Source: Oscillospiraceae bacterium (GTDB lineage: Bacteria; Bacillota; Clostridia; Oscillospirales; Acutalibacteraceae). From it: 64,000 nt of DNA. Below are positions 8,556-19,781 of this stretch, piece by piece (position 1 is the stretch's first letter; the number at the start of each line of letters is the position of its first letter). Location of the stretch: positions 23,916 to 87,915 of the forward strand of contig SVOT01000008.1 of NCBI GenBank assembly GCA_015066225.1, in the 5' to 3' direction. A program made the translations under genes and the position numbers. The notes beneath the pieces were generated by a model, which saw only the letters and a program-made list of their open reading frames with translations, did no database searches and had not been told where the DNA came from.

Positions 8556-9040
8556 TGCAAGTTGCAGGTGGCAAGTGGCAAATTGAGGGGCGCAAGCGCC
8601 GATTGTATTGATATATAAAAGTGTTGCGAAGCCTATCATCCCTGTTCGGCTTTGCCGAATAGGGAGGGGGACCGACACGGAGCAAAGCGGAGTGTTGGTG
8701 GTGGGTCGTTCAAGTGGCCTCTTGCCGTCGTCGATGAAACGAAAAATCTCACCTCTCATTTACTTCTCTTCGAAGAGAGGGGGCAAGGAACACGACCGCC
8801 GCCAGTGGCGGATGAAGGGAGAAAACGGGGACCCCAAAAAGCGAAGCTTTTTAGGGGATTGGAGCCACAACGAAGCTATGAGCTTTTTGAGTGAAATGAA
8901 AAAACGATTTGCGGAGTTTTGTGGCGGAAAGGCGCAGCGGTCAAAATCCTGTGAAGCGAACAGCAAACAAAGAATTTTGGGCACCGCAAGAGGTCATATC
9001 GTTATTTGCTGTTTGAATGAAGTTTCAAGCGTGGAATAAA
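8556..9040 (+). repeat. Composite hairpin-rich dispersed repeat, copy 1
   Basis: About 480 bp with no credible gene. It is a patchwork of short palindromes (GGCGCaaGCGCC; TTCGGCtttGCCGAA; CCGCCagtGGCGG; AAAAAGCgaaGCTTTTT). Its first ~110 bp and the GGGGaCCCC/AAAAAGC block recur at 21748-22060. The block near 8930-8995 (GTGAAGCGAACAGC, GGGCACCGCAAG) recurs at 46246-46330 beside tRNA-Pro. Open frames here run through the palindromes in several phases, so they are not called as genes. Confidence 0.7.
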
Positions 9041-9159
9041 ATCAAATTTGATGAGGTGGTGAGTCACCATCTGAGCGCTTACACTTTAATATTCCATAAC
9101 ATTCAAATAATATATTTCAAATTTTAGTATTTATAATTGAATACACATTCGATAAAAAC

Positions 9160-9187
9160 TTGACATTTGGAATTTTTCGAGCATAAT
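9160..9187 (+). promoter_or_regulatory. Sigma-A-type promoter of the 9262 gene
   Basis: TTGACA at 9160-9165, a 16-bp spacer, and CATAAT at 9182-9187. Confidence 0.7.
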
Positions 9188-9261
9188 AATAATTACCTTA
9201 TAAAGGGTACAAAAACCGAACTACAAGTTAATTTATTGATGTATTAAAAGAGAGTGAGTTT

Positions 9262-9882
9262 ATGATAATCGGGGCTATAATTTGCTTTATTATTGCTGCC
9301 ATAGCAATTGAAGATGGTGAAAGCTATATGGTTGCTATCTTTGGCGGTTTGGGATTATATCTTATATATCGAAGAATAACCAGAGATGACCGCGAAGCCG
9401 AAAAAGCCGAAAAAGCAGCACAAAGAAAGCAGGAAGAAGAAAAAAAAAGAAAAGAAAAAGTGCGTCAAAATGCATTAGTGCGTTTTAAATCATCATCCTT
9501 TGCTAATCAAATAATCCGTGATTTCCGCACCCGAAATTGGAGCGATTTAGACTACAGAAAAGGTGGATGTAATATTGAATGCGATAGCATTAAAACCCCT
9601 TACAAAACTTATGTTTATATTGATTATGGATTAGGAAGGTTAAATAAGAATGGTTGCCAGGAGCTTGCAGAATATATAGGAATGGCGTATGGAAGCGATT
9701 ATTCAACAAAGGAAATGATAAAATCTGTTGGTGGCTATTCTGGTGGTTATTCTGGGTACGTAAGCAGTAATGGTGATATTTCGATTTCCCGTGATGCTGA
9801 CGTCGCTGATATATTTGTAGGGTATAAACTTTACAGCAAAAATACCGTACCCCCACCCCCACCACAGGGAAAAGCATGGTAA
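9262..9882 (+). CDS. Hypothetical membrane-associated protein
   Basis: A 206-residue protein of unrecognised family. It has one or two hydrophobic N-terminal segments (1-16 and 26-38), a highly charged Lys/Glu/Arg coiled-coil-like stretch (about 41-75), a soluble domain with YVYIDYGLGRLN, a Gly/Tyr/Ser-rich stretch (SVGGYSGGYSGYVSS) and a poly-Pro tail (PPPPPQGKAW). A consensus promoter and a GAGAGTGAG ribosome-binding site support real expression. It stands alone between a repeat and a terminator, with an AT-richer composition than its neighbours. Function unknown. Confidence 0.6.
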   Translation: MIIGAIICFIIAAIAIEDGESYMVAIFGGLGLYLIYRRITRDDREAEKAEKAAQRKQEEEKKRKEKVRQNALVRFKSSSFANQIIRDFRTRNWSDLDYRKGGCNIECDSIKTPYKTYVYIDYGLGRLNKNGCQELAEYIGMAYGSDYSTKEMIKSVGGYSGGYSGYVSSNGDISISRDADVADIFVGYKLYSKNTVPPPPPQGKAW

Positions 9883-9922
9883 AAGGTTTTGCGAGATTAC
9901 TCAAACAATATATAAAAAGAGC

Positions 9923-9966
9923 AAAAAGATGACAATTCTTTTACGAATAGTCATCTTTTTATTTTT
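9923..9966 (+). terminator. Intrinsic terminator of the 9262 gene
   Basis: AAAAAGATGAC (9923-9933) pairs with GTCATCTTTTT (9950-9960), followed by more T. Confidence 0.8.
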
Positions 9967-10041
9967 TGTAAACATATACATTTTAAAAACGGTATATCAA
10001 GACTGTCCCCTACCGGCGGTTGGCAGCTTTACAATCGTCAC

Positions 10042-10692
10042 TTACACGCCTAACCTTTCCCTCAGCTCCTCATATATTTCCAGAATTTTGAACCTTACAA
10101 TATACTTCTCCCCGCCGTTTACTATTTTCTCGCCTGAGGGCGAAAGGTATTCGGCGGTTTTTTCTTTATCGCCCCTAACGTCATCGGCAACGGGTATGCA
10201 CAACGGCGGAAACATTACGCACCACCAGTTTTTGCCCTTTCCCTCACCGAGAACAACCTTTAAAGAGGTGTATTCCCCTGCGGGGAAAATCAAATCACCG
10301 TATTTCCGCGTTTCATAGTATTCCTTTTGAAGAGTTATGTGTGCGCCGTAATAAAAGCCGTTATCCTCAAGGGTTTTCAGAACCGTTTCAAGAAGCTCCT
10401 GCTTTGAATCTTCAAAATATTCCTCCGCATTCTCCACAGTCACACCCTGTGAAAGAATGGATGCATTCGTTCTGAGCAAAGCATCTCTAACCCTGAGCTT
10501 CACCGCCTGGTCAACCTGAGAATCGCTGTTTGCAAGCACGTGGAGTCTGACAACGCTTTCCCTCACCGATTCTGCAGATGCAGAAAAAAAGGATATACCG
10601 AAAGCGAAATACAGTGCAAGAAACACCGCAACAATTTTCAAAAGAAGCTTGTCACGCTCACCGTTAAAGGATTTGTAAGTAAAAACAGACAT
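10042..10692 (-). CDS. spoIIR: Stage II sporulation protein R
   Basis: A 216-residue secreted signalling protein. The N-terminal hydrophobic segment (LLLKIVAVFLALYFAFGISFF) is followed by the family core SVRLHVLANSDSQVDQAVKLRVRDA (broken: VVRLHVLANSDS, DQAVKLRVRDA) and WWCVMFPPLC. In Bacillus, SpoIIR is made in the forespore and triggers SpoIIGA to process pro-sigma-E in the mother cell. Start at 10692 is set by AAAGGA 8 nt upstream; a longer frame reaches into ispE but lacks this site. Lies just downstream of ispE on the same strand. Confidence 0.9.
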   Translation of the reverse strand: MSVFTYKSFNGERDKLLLKIVAVFLALYFAFGISFFSASAESVRESVVRLHVLANSDSQVDQAVKLRVRDALLRTNASILSQGVTVENAEEYFEDSKQELLETVLKTLEDNGFYYGAHITLQKEYYETRKYGDLIFPAGEYTSLKVVLGEGKGKNWWCVMFPPLCIPVADDVRGDKEKTAEYLSPSGEKIVNGGEKYIVRFKILEIYEELRERLGV

Positions 10693-10747
10693 AAAAACCG
10701 TCCTTTCAATCATTATGTAAAATGATTGTGGACGGATTTTTCTTGCT

Positions 10748-11629
10748 TTATTCAATTTCTGTAATTTTTACTCCGTACTCCACGGGGTGGCAAAGGTAAA
10801 CCTCCGGAAAATCGTCTTTTAATTGGTCAATGGCTTTCTGTGCCATTTTTTCTTCCTTGAATATTCCGTAAACCACAGAGCCCGAGCCCGTCATACAAGC
10901 TGCCAGCGCCCCGTTTTTGTTTAAAACGTGCTTTATATCTACTCTGCCCGCAATGTCAAACGCCTGTTCAAAAACGTTGCTGCAATATTTCATTGCCTCG
11001 TCACTTTCAGAGTCTGCAAGAAGCTCAAGCATAACGTTGTTTTTCGGGTGCTTCATATTTTCAACCGAATCAACCGCCGCATAAGCCTCTTTTGTTGAAA
11101 CGCCATCCTTGGGCTTGACAATAACAACCGGGTATTTTTCAATATCGGGGAGCGGAGCCACAACAGCACCCGTGTCAAGTGCCAGTGCCGTGCCGCCCAC
11201 AATGCAAAAGGGAATATCTGCGCCAACCTTCACACCAATCCGGCAAAGCACCTTTTCGGGTAAATTTGTTTCAAAAATTTTGTTGAGCGCCACAAGCACA
11301 GCCGCACCGTCACCGCTGCCGCCGCCCATCCCTGCTTGGGACGGAACTTTTTTGTCAATGTGAATGTGTATGCCTTTATTCTCTTTTATGCCTGTGTATT
11401 CAAAAAACCTTTCGGCACATTTATATACTATATTACTCTTGTCTGTGGGTATGCCGTCAACGTTGCAGGAAACTGTAATTTCCCCACCCTGTGTCTTTTC
11501 AACAGTAATTGTGTCGGCAAGGTCAAGGGATTGCATAATTGTAAAAAGCTTGTGATAGCCGTTTTTCTTTATTCCCGTAATATCCAATAACAGATTAATT
11601 TTCGAATTGGCTTGCAAAGTAAGTTTCAC
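10748..11629 (-). CDS. ispE: 4-diphosphocytidyl-2-C-methyl-D-erythritol kinase
   Basis: A 293-residue GHMP kinase that phosphorylates the 2-hydroxyl of CDP-methylerythritol in the MEP isoprenoid pathway. The opening MKLTLQANSKINLLLDI and the ATP-binding loop PSQAGMGGGSGDGAAVL are diagnostic; MTGSGSVVYGIF is the C-terminal GHMP motif. The GTG start at 11629 has AGGAG 8 nt upstream, better placed than the GTG nine bases earlier. It is transcribed towards spoIIR. Confidence 0.92.
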   Translation of the reverse strand: MKLTLQANSKINLLLDITGIKKNGYHKLFTIMQSLDLADTITVEKTQGGEITVSCNVDGIPTDKSNIVYKCAERFFEYTGIKENKGIHIHIDKKVPSQAGMGGGSGDGAAVLVALNKIFETNLPEKVLCRIGVKVGADIPFCIVGGTALALDTGAVVAPLPDIEKYPVVIVKPKDGVSTKEAYAAVDSVENMKHPKNNVMLELLADSESDEAMKYCSNVFEQAFDIAGRVDIKHVLNKNGALAACMTGSGSVVYGIFKEEKMAQKAIDQLKDDFPEVYLCHPVEYGVKITEIE

Positions 11630-11725
11630 AAAAACCACTCCTCTCTCCCGTATTTTACCATATTTATTGTAAATTTAAAAGATTTTTTTATTTTTTGTTT
11701 TACCCTGTTATTTTTTCTGTGTTTG

Positions 11726-11734
11726 TGGTATGAT
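11726..11734 (+). promoter_or_regulatory. Extended -10 element before the PHP phosphatase gene
   Basis: TGgTATGAT with no good -35 box. It would place the transcript start about 20 nt before the start codon. Confidence 0.4.
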
Positions 11735-11759
11735 ACTGAATTGGAAAGAAGGTAAAATT

Positions 11760-12575
11760 ATGTCAGATTTCAAAATTTACGATTTACATACTCACACCAT
11801 CAATTCGCAGGACGGCAACCACCCCGTTGAGCTTATGGCGGAAACCGCCATTGAAAACGGTATTGAATGTGTTGCATTTACAGACCACTGCGAGGTTGAC
11901 GTTCTTTACAGAGACGGCTTCGATAAGCGTGCCGCCCAAAGCTATATTGATATTTCAAGAGCAAAAATTCAGTATGCAGATAAAATAAAAATCCTCCGTG
12001 GTATTGAGCTGGCACAGCCCCACTATGCACCAAAGCTTTCAGAGAAAATCATTTCGGCAAACGAATATGATGAAATAATCGGTTCAATCCATAATCTGAG
12101 AGGTATGCCCGATTTTTACGATTTCAAATCCTTTGACGGCTTCGTTATTGAGGAGCTTATGGACGAGTATTTCGATGAGCTTATTGCTATGCTTGAATGG
12201 GGCAACTTTGACGTCCTCGCACACATCACATACCCCTTCCGCTACATTTTCAACCATTGCGGTTACATTGAAGATATCAACAAATATTCCAAAAAGGTTG
12301 ACGAGCTTCTCAAGCTCTGCGCCGAAAAAGACAAGGCTCTTGAGATTAATATGGGCGGTCTTAAATACCCCATCAACAAGCCCTCGCCCGATATCGACAC
12401 CGTGAAACGCTACAAGGAATTGGGCGGCAGACTTATAAGCGTCGGCTCCGATTCACACTATGCAGAGCGCATCGGCTTCGGCATTCCCAACGCATACGAA
12501 ATTGCTCTTGAAGCAGGCTTCAAAAGCATTGCTGTTTTTGAAAACAGAAGGGTGTCGGAAGTACCTATTAAATAA
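11760..12575 (+). CDS. PHP-domain phosphatase, histidinol-phosphatase (HisK/HisJ) type
   Basis: A 271-residue metal-dependent phosphoesterase. PHP motifs are visible: DLHTHT (motif I metal ligands), AFTDHCE (motif II), RGIEL, GSIHNL, and SVGSDSHYA near the C-terminus (motif IV). It most resembles histidinol-phosphatase, the eighth step of histidine synthesis, but no other his gene is nearby and PHP proteins with other substrates look similar. The start at 11760 follows GAAAGAAGG at good spacing. Confidence 0.75.
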   Translation: MSDFKIYDLHTHTINSQDGNHPVELMAETAIENGIECVAFTDHCEVDVLYRDGFDKRAAQSYIDISRAKIQYADKIKILRGIELAQPHYAPKLSEKIISANEYDEIIGSIHNLRGMPDFYDFKSFDGFVIEELMDEYFDELIAMLEWGNFDVLAHITYPFRYIFNHCGYIEDINKYSKKVDELLKLCAEKDKALEINMGGLKYPINKPSPDIDTVKRYKELGGRLISVGSDSHYAERIGFGIPNAYEIALEAGFKSIAVFENRRVSEVPIK

Positions 12576-12889
12576 TATTCAGTTTTTCGTTTTATAAATA
12601 CAAATTAATGTATATTTACCATTCAAATCCAAAAATACACGTTTCAAAATCTGATTTTTGCATACTGAGTGCGTAAAGCACACTGCTTGTCAATGTTCAA
12701 AAACCTGTCAAAAATGTCAATAACCCTTCGATATATTTCTTATAAGGAATATTATTGTAAAGCAACTGACTTTACATTGACAGAGTTTTGAACATTCTGC
12801 ATTTTTTTCGACTTGTATATACATTTGCATATACAATACAACAAATTTTTCACAAACTAAATCTACATTTTTAAAAGGGGGTGATTCTT
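12576..12889 (+). repeat. AT-rich intergenic region with nested inverted repeats
   Basis: No gene. Arms 12692-12711 and 12777-12796 are inverted copies with 18 of 20 bases matching. Between them GTAAAG-7-CTTTAC (12757-12775) makes a small hairpin. A separate perfect dyad TTGTATAT-8-ATATACAA lies at 12813-12836 and looks like an operator. No convincing promoter pair was found for the downstream gene. Confidence 0.5.
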
Positions 12890-13777
12890 TTGCGAAAAAT
12901 CGAATACGCAGTAACAGAAGAATTCAACCAAAGACCTCTTCTTCACTTTCTCAAAGGTCACTTACAGCTCTCTGCAAGAATAGTTCAGACTCTTCGCCAC
13001 ACCCACGGCTCGATTCTTGTGAACGGCAACCCTGCCCGTGTTGTGGATATTGTAAAAACAGGCGACAGAATAATGATAGCTCTGCCCGAAAAAACTCCCC
13101 CACCTCTTTTGTGGGAGATGCCCCTTGACATTATTTTTGAGGATGATGACCTTCTTGTTATAAACAAGCCCTCGGGCATATCTGTTCACCCCACCTATAA
13201 CCACCCCAACGAAACTCTGTGCAATGCAGTTGCCCACTACCTCACTGAAAAAAGCGGTGAACCGGCAACAGCCCGTGCAGTCGGCAGGCTTGATAAAGTA
13301 ACCTCCGGCGTGATGATATTTGCAAAAAACAAATTCGTTGCTTCACGGCTTAACGGCAATATGGATAAAACCTATATCGCATTAGCCACAGGCAAAACCC
13401 CTGCCCACGGAACCGTCAATGCACCAATATACAGACCCGACCCCAACAAAACATCACGTGCTGTTGGCGAGGGCGACGAAGCAATCACCCACTATAAAAC
13501 ACTTTCTCAAACGGATGATATCTCCCTTGTTGAAATCGTAACCGAAACCGGCAGAACTCATCAGATACGTGTTCACATGGCACACATCGGCTATCCCCTA
13601 AAGGGTGACGAAATGTATGGCGGAAAGCTCACCCAAAGCCTTACCCGTGCGGCTTTGCACTGCTACCGTGTAGCCCTCACAAATCCAATAACACAAAAAG
13701 AAATGACCTTTGTTGCACCCCTCCCCGAGGATATGAAAAAAGAGGCAGAAAAAAGCAATATTTTCCTTGACAAATAG
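12890..13777 (+). CDS. RluA-family 23S rRNA pseudouridine synthase
   Basis: A 295-residue protein. An N-terminal S4-like RNA-binding part (about 1-70) precedes the RluA catalytic domain. The catalytic Asp is in RLDKVTSGV, a variant of the usual RLDRDTSG; INKPSGISVHPT and ETGRTHQIRVH are further signatures. It isomerises uridines in large-subunit rRNA, but the target position cannot be stated. TTG at 12890 is chosen because AAAGGGGG is 8-10 nt upstream; a GTG nine bases earlier overlaps that site. The stop codon overlaps a terminator. Confidence 0.85.
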   Translation: MRKIEYAVTEEFNQRPLLHFLKGHLQLSARIVQTLRHTHGSILVNGNPARVVDIVKTGDRIMIALPEKTPPPLLWEMPLDIIFEDDDLLVINKPSGISVHPTYNHPNETLCNAVAHYLTEKSGEPATARAVGRLDKVTSGVMIFAKNKFVASRLNGNMDKTYIALATGKTPAHGTVNAPIYRPDPNKTSRAVGEGDEAITHYKTLSQTDDISLVEIVTETGRTHQIRVHMAHIGYPLKGDEMYGGKLTQSLTRAALHCYRVALTNPITQKEMTFVAPLPEDMKKEAEKSNIFLDK

Positions 13778-13803
13778 CCATTGTTCTGTTACAATGGCTT
13801 TTG
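13776..13803 (+). terminator. Intrinsic terminator after the pseudouridine synthase
   Basis: AGCCATTGT (13776-13784) pairs with ACAATGGCT (13791-13799), followed by TTTT. Confidence 0.8.
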
Positions 13804-13890
13804 CCGCATATTAAGGGCGGGCTGTGTTATGCCCAAAATCACTTCGGTGAGCCTTGTTAGCGAGACTGAAAGAAAGCAGGTAAAAAATCT
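13801..13890 (+). promoter_or_regulatory. Probable ribosomal protein L21 leader
   Basis: This 90-nt leader directly before rplU contains short complementary stretches (GGGCGGGC, TGCCC, TCACTTCGGTGA hairpin) and ends at the rplU ribosome-binding site. Position and content match the L21 autoregulatory leader known from Firmicutes; the match was not tested against a covariance model. Confidence 0.45.
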
Positions 13891-14202
13891 ATGTACGCAA
13901 TCATTGAAACAGGCGGAAAGCAGTACAAAGTTGAGAACGGCGATGTAGTATTCATCGAAAAGCTCGACGTTGAAGCAGATTCCGTTGTAACCTTCGATAA
14001 GGTTATTGCTGTTGGTGCAGATGACGGTATCAAAGTCGGTGCTCCTTATGTTGACGGTGCAACTGTCAGCGCTAAGGTTCTTAAAAACGGCAAAGGTAAG
14101 AAAGTCGTTGTTGCAACCTACAAGCCCAAAAAGAATGAAAAACGTAAAATGGGTCACAGACAGCCCTACACAAAGGTTGAGATTTCAGCTATCAACGCTT
14201 AA
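13891..14202 (+). CDS. rplU: 50S ribosomal protein L21
   Basis: A 103-residue protein, usual length for L21. [14 protein letters not shown] is the standard N-terminus and [15 protein letters not shown] the conserved C-terminal rRNA-binding stretch. First gene of the rplU-prp-rpmA operon, which has the normal Firmicutes order. A ribosome-binding AAAGCAGG lies upstream. Confidence 0.97.
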   Translation: MYAIIETGGKQYKVENGDVVFIEKLDVEADSVVTFDKVIAVGADDGIKVGAPYVDGATVSAKVLKNGKGKKVVVATYKPKKNEKRKMGHRQPYTKVEISAINA

Positions 14203-14205
14203 TCC

Positions 14206-14526
14206 ATGATTAAGGTTAAATTTTTTCATTCTAAAAACGATTCACCCTCAGGCTTCGAGATTTCAGGCCACGCGGGCTTTGCGTCCCACGGCAACGACAT
14301 AGTTTGCTCAGCAGTTTCCTCTGCAGCATATATGGCGGCAAACACCATTATCGAAATAATGGGCATCGACGCTATGGCAGATGTCAGCGACGGCAGAATG
14401 AAAATCCTCGTCCCCCCCGAGAGTACAGACAAATCAAAAGACACTTTGCTTGGTCTTGAGCTTCACTTAAAAGAGCTCAGCAGGCAATACCCCAATAATG
14501 TTACAATAACTATTACGGAGGTGTAA
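14206..14526 (+). CDS. prp: Ribosomal-processing cysteine protease Prp
   Basis: A 106-residue Prp (YsxB-type) protease. The catalytic His is in ISGHAGFA and the catalytic Cys in NDIVCSAVS, the invariant pair of the family. It cleaves the N-terminal extension from L27 before the protein can work in the ribosome. It sits between rplU and rpmA, 3 bp from each, and its substrate motif is present on the next gene product. Confidence 0.93.
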   Translation: MIKVKFFHSKNDSPSGFEISGHAGFASHGNDIVCSAVSSAAYMAANTIIEIMGIDAMADVSDGRMKILVPPESTDKSKDTLLGLELHLKELSRQYPNNVTITITEV

Positions 14527-14529
14527 CGA

Positions 14530-14814
14530 ATGCTTAAAATCAATATCCAGTTATTTGCTCATAAAAAAGGTATGGGTTCTACCCGTAACGGCCGTGATTC
14601 TGAATCAAAAAGACTCGGTGCTAAAAGAGCAGACGGTCAGTTTGTTCTCGCAGGTAACATCCTCGTAAAGCAGAGAGGCACTAAGATCCATCCCGGCACA
14701 AACGTAGGCAAAGGCAAAGACGACACACTCTTCGCTCTTGTTGACGGTAAGGTTGCTTTCGAGCGTCTTGGTAAAGACCGCAAAAAGGTTAGTGTTTACC
14801 CCGTTGAGCAATAA
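14530..14814 (+). CDS. rpmA: 50S ribosomal protein L27 with cleavable N-terminal extension
   Basis: A 94-residue L27. The first nine or ten residues, [10 protein letters not shown], precede [14 protein letters not shown], the true mature L27 start near the peptidyl transferase centre. The extension carries the L-x-x-F-type motif cut by Prp in Firmicutes. GGAGGTG lies 6-7 nt before the start. The gene ends at a strong terminator. Confidence 0.97.
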   Translation: MLKINIQLFAHKKGMGSTRNGRDSESKRLGAKRADGQFVLAGNILVKQRGTKIHPGTNVGKGKDDTLFALVDGKVAFERLGKDRKKVSVYPVEQ

Positions 14815-14829
14815 TCAACAAACAATTTT

Positions 14830-14860
14830 CACCCTATCCGAACGGATAGGGTGATTTTTT
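14830..14860 (+). terminator. Intrinsic terminator of rplU-prp-rpmA
   Basis: CACCCTATCC (14830-14839), GAAC loop, GGATAGGGTG (14844-14853), then A and seven T. Confidence 0.9.
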
Positions 14861-14942
14861 TATCTCAAAACAGCCAATAATATAATTGTATATATCTTCA
14901 AACCTGTTCATAAAGAGTTAACAAAAAAATTTTGAAATAATA

Positions 14943-14971
14943 TTGACAAAATAAAACAATCGGGGTATATT
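14943..14971 (+). promoter_or_regulatory. Promoter of hrcA-grpE-dnaK(-dnaJ)
   Basis: TTGACA at 14943-14948, 17-bp spacer, TATATT at 14966-14971. The CIRCE operator starts 10 bp downstream, so HrcA binding would block initiation. Confidence 0.85.
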
Positions 14972-14981
14972 ATTAACAGAG

Positions 14982-15008
14982 TTAGCACTCTGAACACGAG
15001 AGTGCTAA
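14982..15008 (+). promoter_or_regulatory. CIRCE operator upstream of hrcA
   Basis: TTAGCACTC-N9-GAGTGCTAA, a perfect match to the inverted repeat bound by HrcA. It lies in the transcribed leader between the promoter and hrcA. Confidence 0.97.
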
Positions 15009-15040
15009 CAGGTGCTAAAAACAAAAATAGAGGTGATTCC

Positions 15041-16069
15041 GTGGCAGACCTTACCGAGCGCAAGAAAAGAATTCTTGCCATCATAATTGAACGTTACATC
15101 GCCACGGGTGAGCCCGTCGGTTCAAAAACAATCTGCTCCGAAATGGGCAACGCCGTTTCATCTGCAACAATCAGAAACGAAATGGCAGACCTTGTTGATT
15201 TCGGTCTTCTTGAGCAGCCCCACACCTCTGCCGGCAGAATCCCCTCACAGGCAGGCTACAGATACTATGTTGACAATCTGATGTCCGCTTATGAGCTTGG
15301 GGTTGAGGAGCAGGAGCGAATCAAAATCTGGCTTCAGTCCTTCGCAGGCGAGCCCGACAAGCTCCTCGAAAAAGCGAATAGTATCCTCGCCGAGCTTACA
15401 GATTGCGTGGCAGTTTCATCCTCACCGTCAGACAGTGAAGCATTCATAAAAAGAATCGAGCTCGTTCCTCTGAGCTCCCACACGGCGATGATTGTTCTTC
15501 TCGCAACCTCGGGCATTTTAAAAAGCACCGTTGTCAGAAGCGAGGCCGAAATAAACGTTGATATCGCCGAGGTGTTCTACAACATAACCCAGAACTACTT
15601 CATAGACAAAAACGTTTCAAACATATCGGTTACGTTTATCCAGACTCTCGTTGCTTCTCTCGGTGAGCGTGTGTTTATAATGTCGCCTTTTCTGTGCGCT
15701 ATCGCTGATTTGTGCAAGGCTGTTAAAACCACCGACATCCACCTCAAGGGTCAATCAAACATATTAAACCATAGCGAATTTTCCGACGACGCTTTTTCTA
15801 TTATGGATTTTCTTTACAGAGAAACCCCGATTGAGAATATGCTCAACGCCCAGAAAAAGCCCCTCAACGTCTCCATCGGAACAGAGAACATATATAAAGA
15901 GTTGAAAAACTCCTCAACAATTTTCTCAAAATACTCCGTAGGCGATCGTGACAGCGGCTCAATCGGAATAATCGGCCCCACAAGAATCGATTATGCAAGG
16001 CTCATTCCCAGCATAAGCTATCTTGCGGGAGTAATCGGAACTCTTCTTTCCGAAACGTTGGACGAATAA
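15041..16069 (+). CDS. hrcA: Heat-inducible transcription repressor HrcA
   Basis: A 342-residue repressor that binds CIRCE and is kept active by GroEL. The N-terminal winged helix includes ERYIATGEPVGSKTI and SSATIRNEMADL; EQPHTSAGRIPS is a strongly conserved stretch, and the C-terminal region holds the GAF-like dimerisation domain. GTG at 15041 follows AGAGGTGA at normal spacing; an upstream in-frame ATG inside the CIRCE arm has no ribosome-binding site. First gene of the heat-shock operon. Confidence 0.95.
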   Translation: MADLTERKKRILAIIIERYIATGEPVGSKTICSEMGNAVSSATIRNEMADLVDFGLLEQPHTSAGRIPSQAGYRYYVDNLMSAYELGVEEQERIKIWLQSFAGEPDKLLEKANSILAELTDCVAVSSSPSDSEAFIKRIELVPLSSHTAMIVLLATSGILKSTVVRSEAEINVDIAEVFYNITQNYFIDKNVSNISVTFIQTLVASLGERVFIMSPFLCAIADLCKAVKTTDIHLKGQSNILNHSEFSDDAFSIMDFLYRETPIENMLNAQKKPLNVSIGTENIYKELKNSSTIFSKYSVGDRDSGSIGIIGPTRIDYARLIPSISYLAGVIGTLLSETLDE

Positions 16070-16096
16070 CATACCATTTATATAGGAGTGAAAACA

Positions 16097-18549
<2,453 letters not shown>

Positions 18550-18562
18550 TAAATAATTCCAA

Positions 18563-18589
18563 AAAGACGGCTCTTCACGAGCCGTCTTT
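18563..18589 (+). terminator. Hairpin between dnaK and dnaJ
   Basis: AAAGACGGCTC (18563-18573) pairs with GAGCCGTCTTT (18579-18589). The T tract is short, so it may be a partial terminator that lowers dnaJ expression relative to dnaK. Confidence 0.7.
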
Positions 18590-18622
18590 GACGGGATATA
18601 TTCCTAAAAGAAAGGAATTATT

Positions 18623-19777
18623 ATGGCAGATAAACGAGATTATTATGAGGTGTTGGGCGTTGAAAAAAGCGCAACATCCGATGACATAAAAAAGGCTTAC
18701 CGCAAGCTCGCAAAGCAATACCACCCTGACCTTAACCCCAATAACAAAGAGGCAGAGGCAAAGTTCAAGGAAGTTAACGAGGCGTACGAAATCCTTTCGG
18801 ATTCAGACAAAAAAGAAAAATATGACCGCTTCGGCTTCGCAGGTGTTGACCCCAGCTATGCCGCAGAGCACGGCGGCGGCTTTGGTGGCTTCGGTGGCGG
18901 CTTCGGCGGTATGGAGTTTGATTTGGGCGATATTTTCGGCTCATTCTTCAACGGCTTCGGTGGTGGCGGCAGAAGCAACCCCAACGCACCCCGCAGAGGC
19001 AGTGACATACAAGCTAACGCATTCCTCACTTTTGAAGAGGCTGCAAAGGGCTGCAAGAAAACAATCGAATTCCAGCGCATCGAGCAATGTGACGAGTGTA
19101 GCGGCTCAGGTGCCGCAAAGGGCTCCTCTCCCCAGACCTGCCCCGACTGTAACGGCAGAGGCCAGGTCAACGTTCAACAGAGAACACCCTTCGGCACAAT
19201 CAGTACATCAAAAACCTGTCAGCGTTGCGGCGGTAAAGGCACATTTAACCCCAATCCCTGCTCACGCTGTAAGGGTGCAGGCAGAATCAGACGCACCGTT
19301 AAAAAGGACATCAACATACCCGCAGGTATTGACGACGGTCAGATTTTCAAGGTCAGAGGTGAAGGTAACACGGGCCTCAACGGTGGCCCCGCAGGTGACC
19401 TTGGCGTTGTTATTTCAGTCAAGCCCCACCCCTTCTTTGAGCGTGACGGCTACAACGTTTGGTATGAAACAACCGTAACCTTTGTGCAGGCGGCTCTCGG
19501 TGACAAATTGAGAGTGCCCACACTTGACGGCAACGTTGAATACGAGCTCCCTGCAGGCACACAGCCCGGTGACATATTCAAGCTCAAGGGCAGAGGTATC
19601 CCGGTGCCCAACAGCTCAAGACGTGGCGACCAGCTTATTCAGGTTTCTGTTGACGTTCCAAAAAATCTTAACGAAGCGCAAAAGCAGGCGCTTCTTAAAT
19701 TCAACGAAACAATGGGTAACAAGCCTGTTCAGCCCGAAGAGAAAAAAGGCTTCTTCGGCGGCAAAAAGAAAAAATAA
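18623..19777 (+). CDS. dnaJ: Chaperone protein DnaJ (Hsp40)
   Basis: A 384-residue class I J-protein. The J domain (about 1-70) has [14 protein letters not shown] with the HPD triad; a Gly/Phe-rich linker follows; then four zinc-binding CxxCxGxG-like repeats ([32 protein letters not shown]) and the C-terminal substrate domains. AAAGGAATT precedes the start. It stimulates DnaK ATPase and delivers clients. Confidence 0.97.
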   Translation: MADKRDYYEVLGVEKSATSDDIKKAYRKLAKQYHPDLNPNNKEAEAKFKEVNEAYEILSDSDKKEKYDRFGFAGVDPSYAAEHGGGFGGFGGGFGGMEFDLGDIFGSFFNGFGGGGRSNPNAPRRGSDIQANAFLTFEEAAKGCKKTIEFQRIEQCDECSGSGAAKGSSPQTCPDCNGRGQVNVQQRTPFGTISTSKTCQRCGGKGTFNPNPCSRCKGAGRIRRTVKKDINIPAGIDDGQIFKVRGEGNTGLNGGPAGDLGVVISVKPHPFFERDGYNVWYETTVTFVQAALGDKLRVPTLDGNVEYELPAGTQPGDIFKLKGRGIPVPNSSRRGDQLIQVSVDVPKNLNEAQKQALLKFNETMGNKPVQPEEKKGFFGGKKKK

Positions 19778-19781
19778 AAGA

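Noticed and set aside
8608..9039. A 143-codon frame inside the dispersed repeat
   Set aside because: It reads through palindromes and shares sequence with non-coding copies at 21.8 and 46.3 kb; composition is not protein-like.
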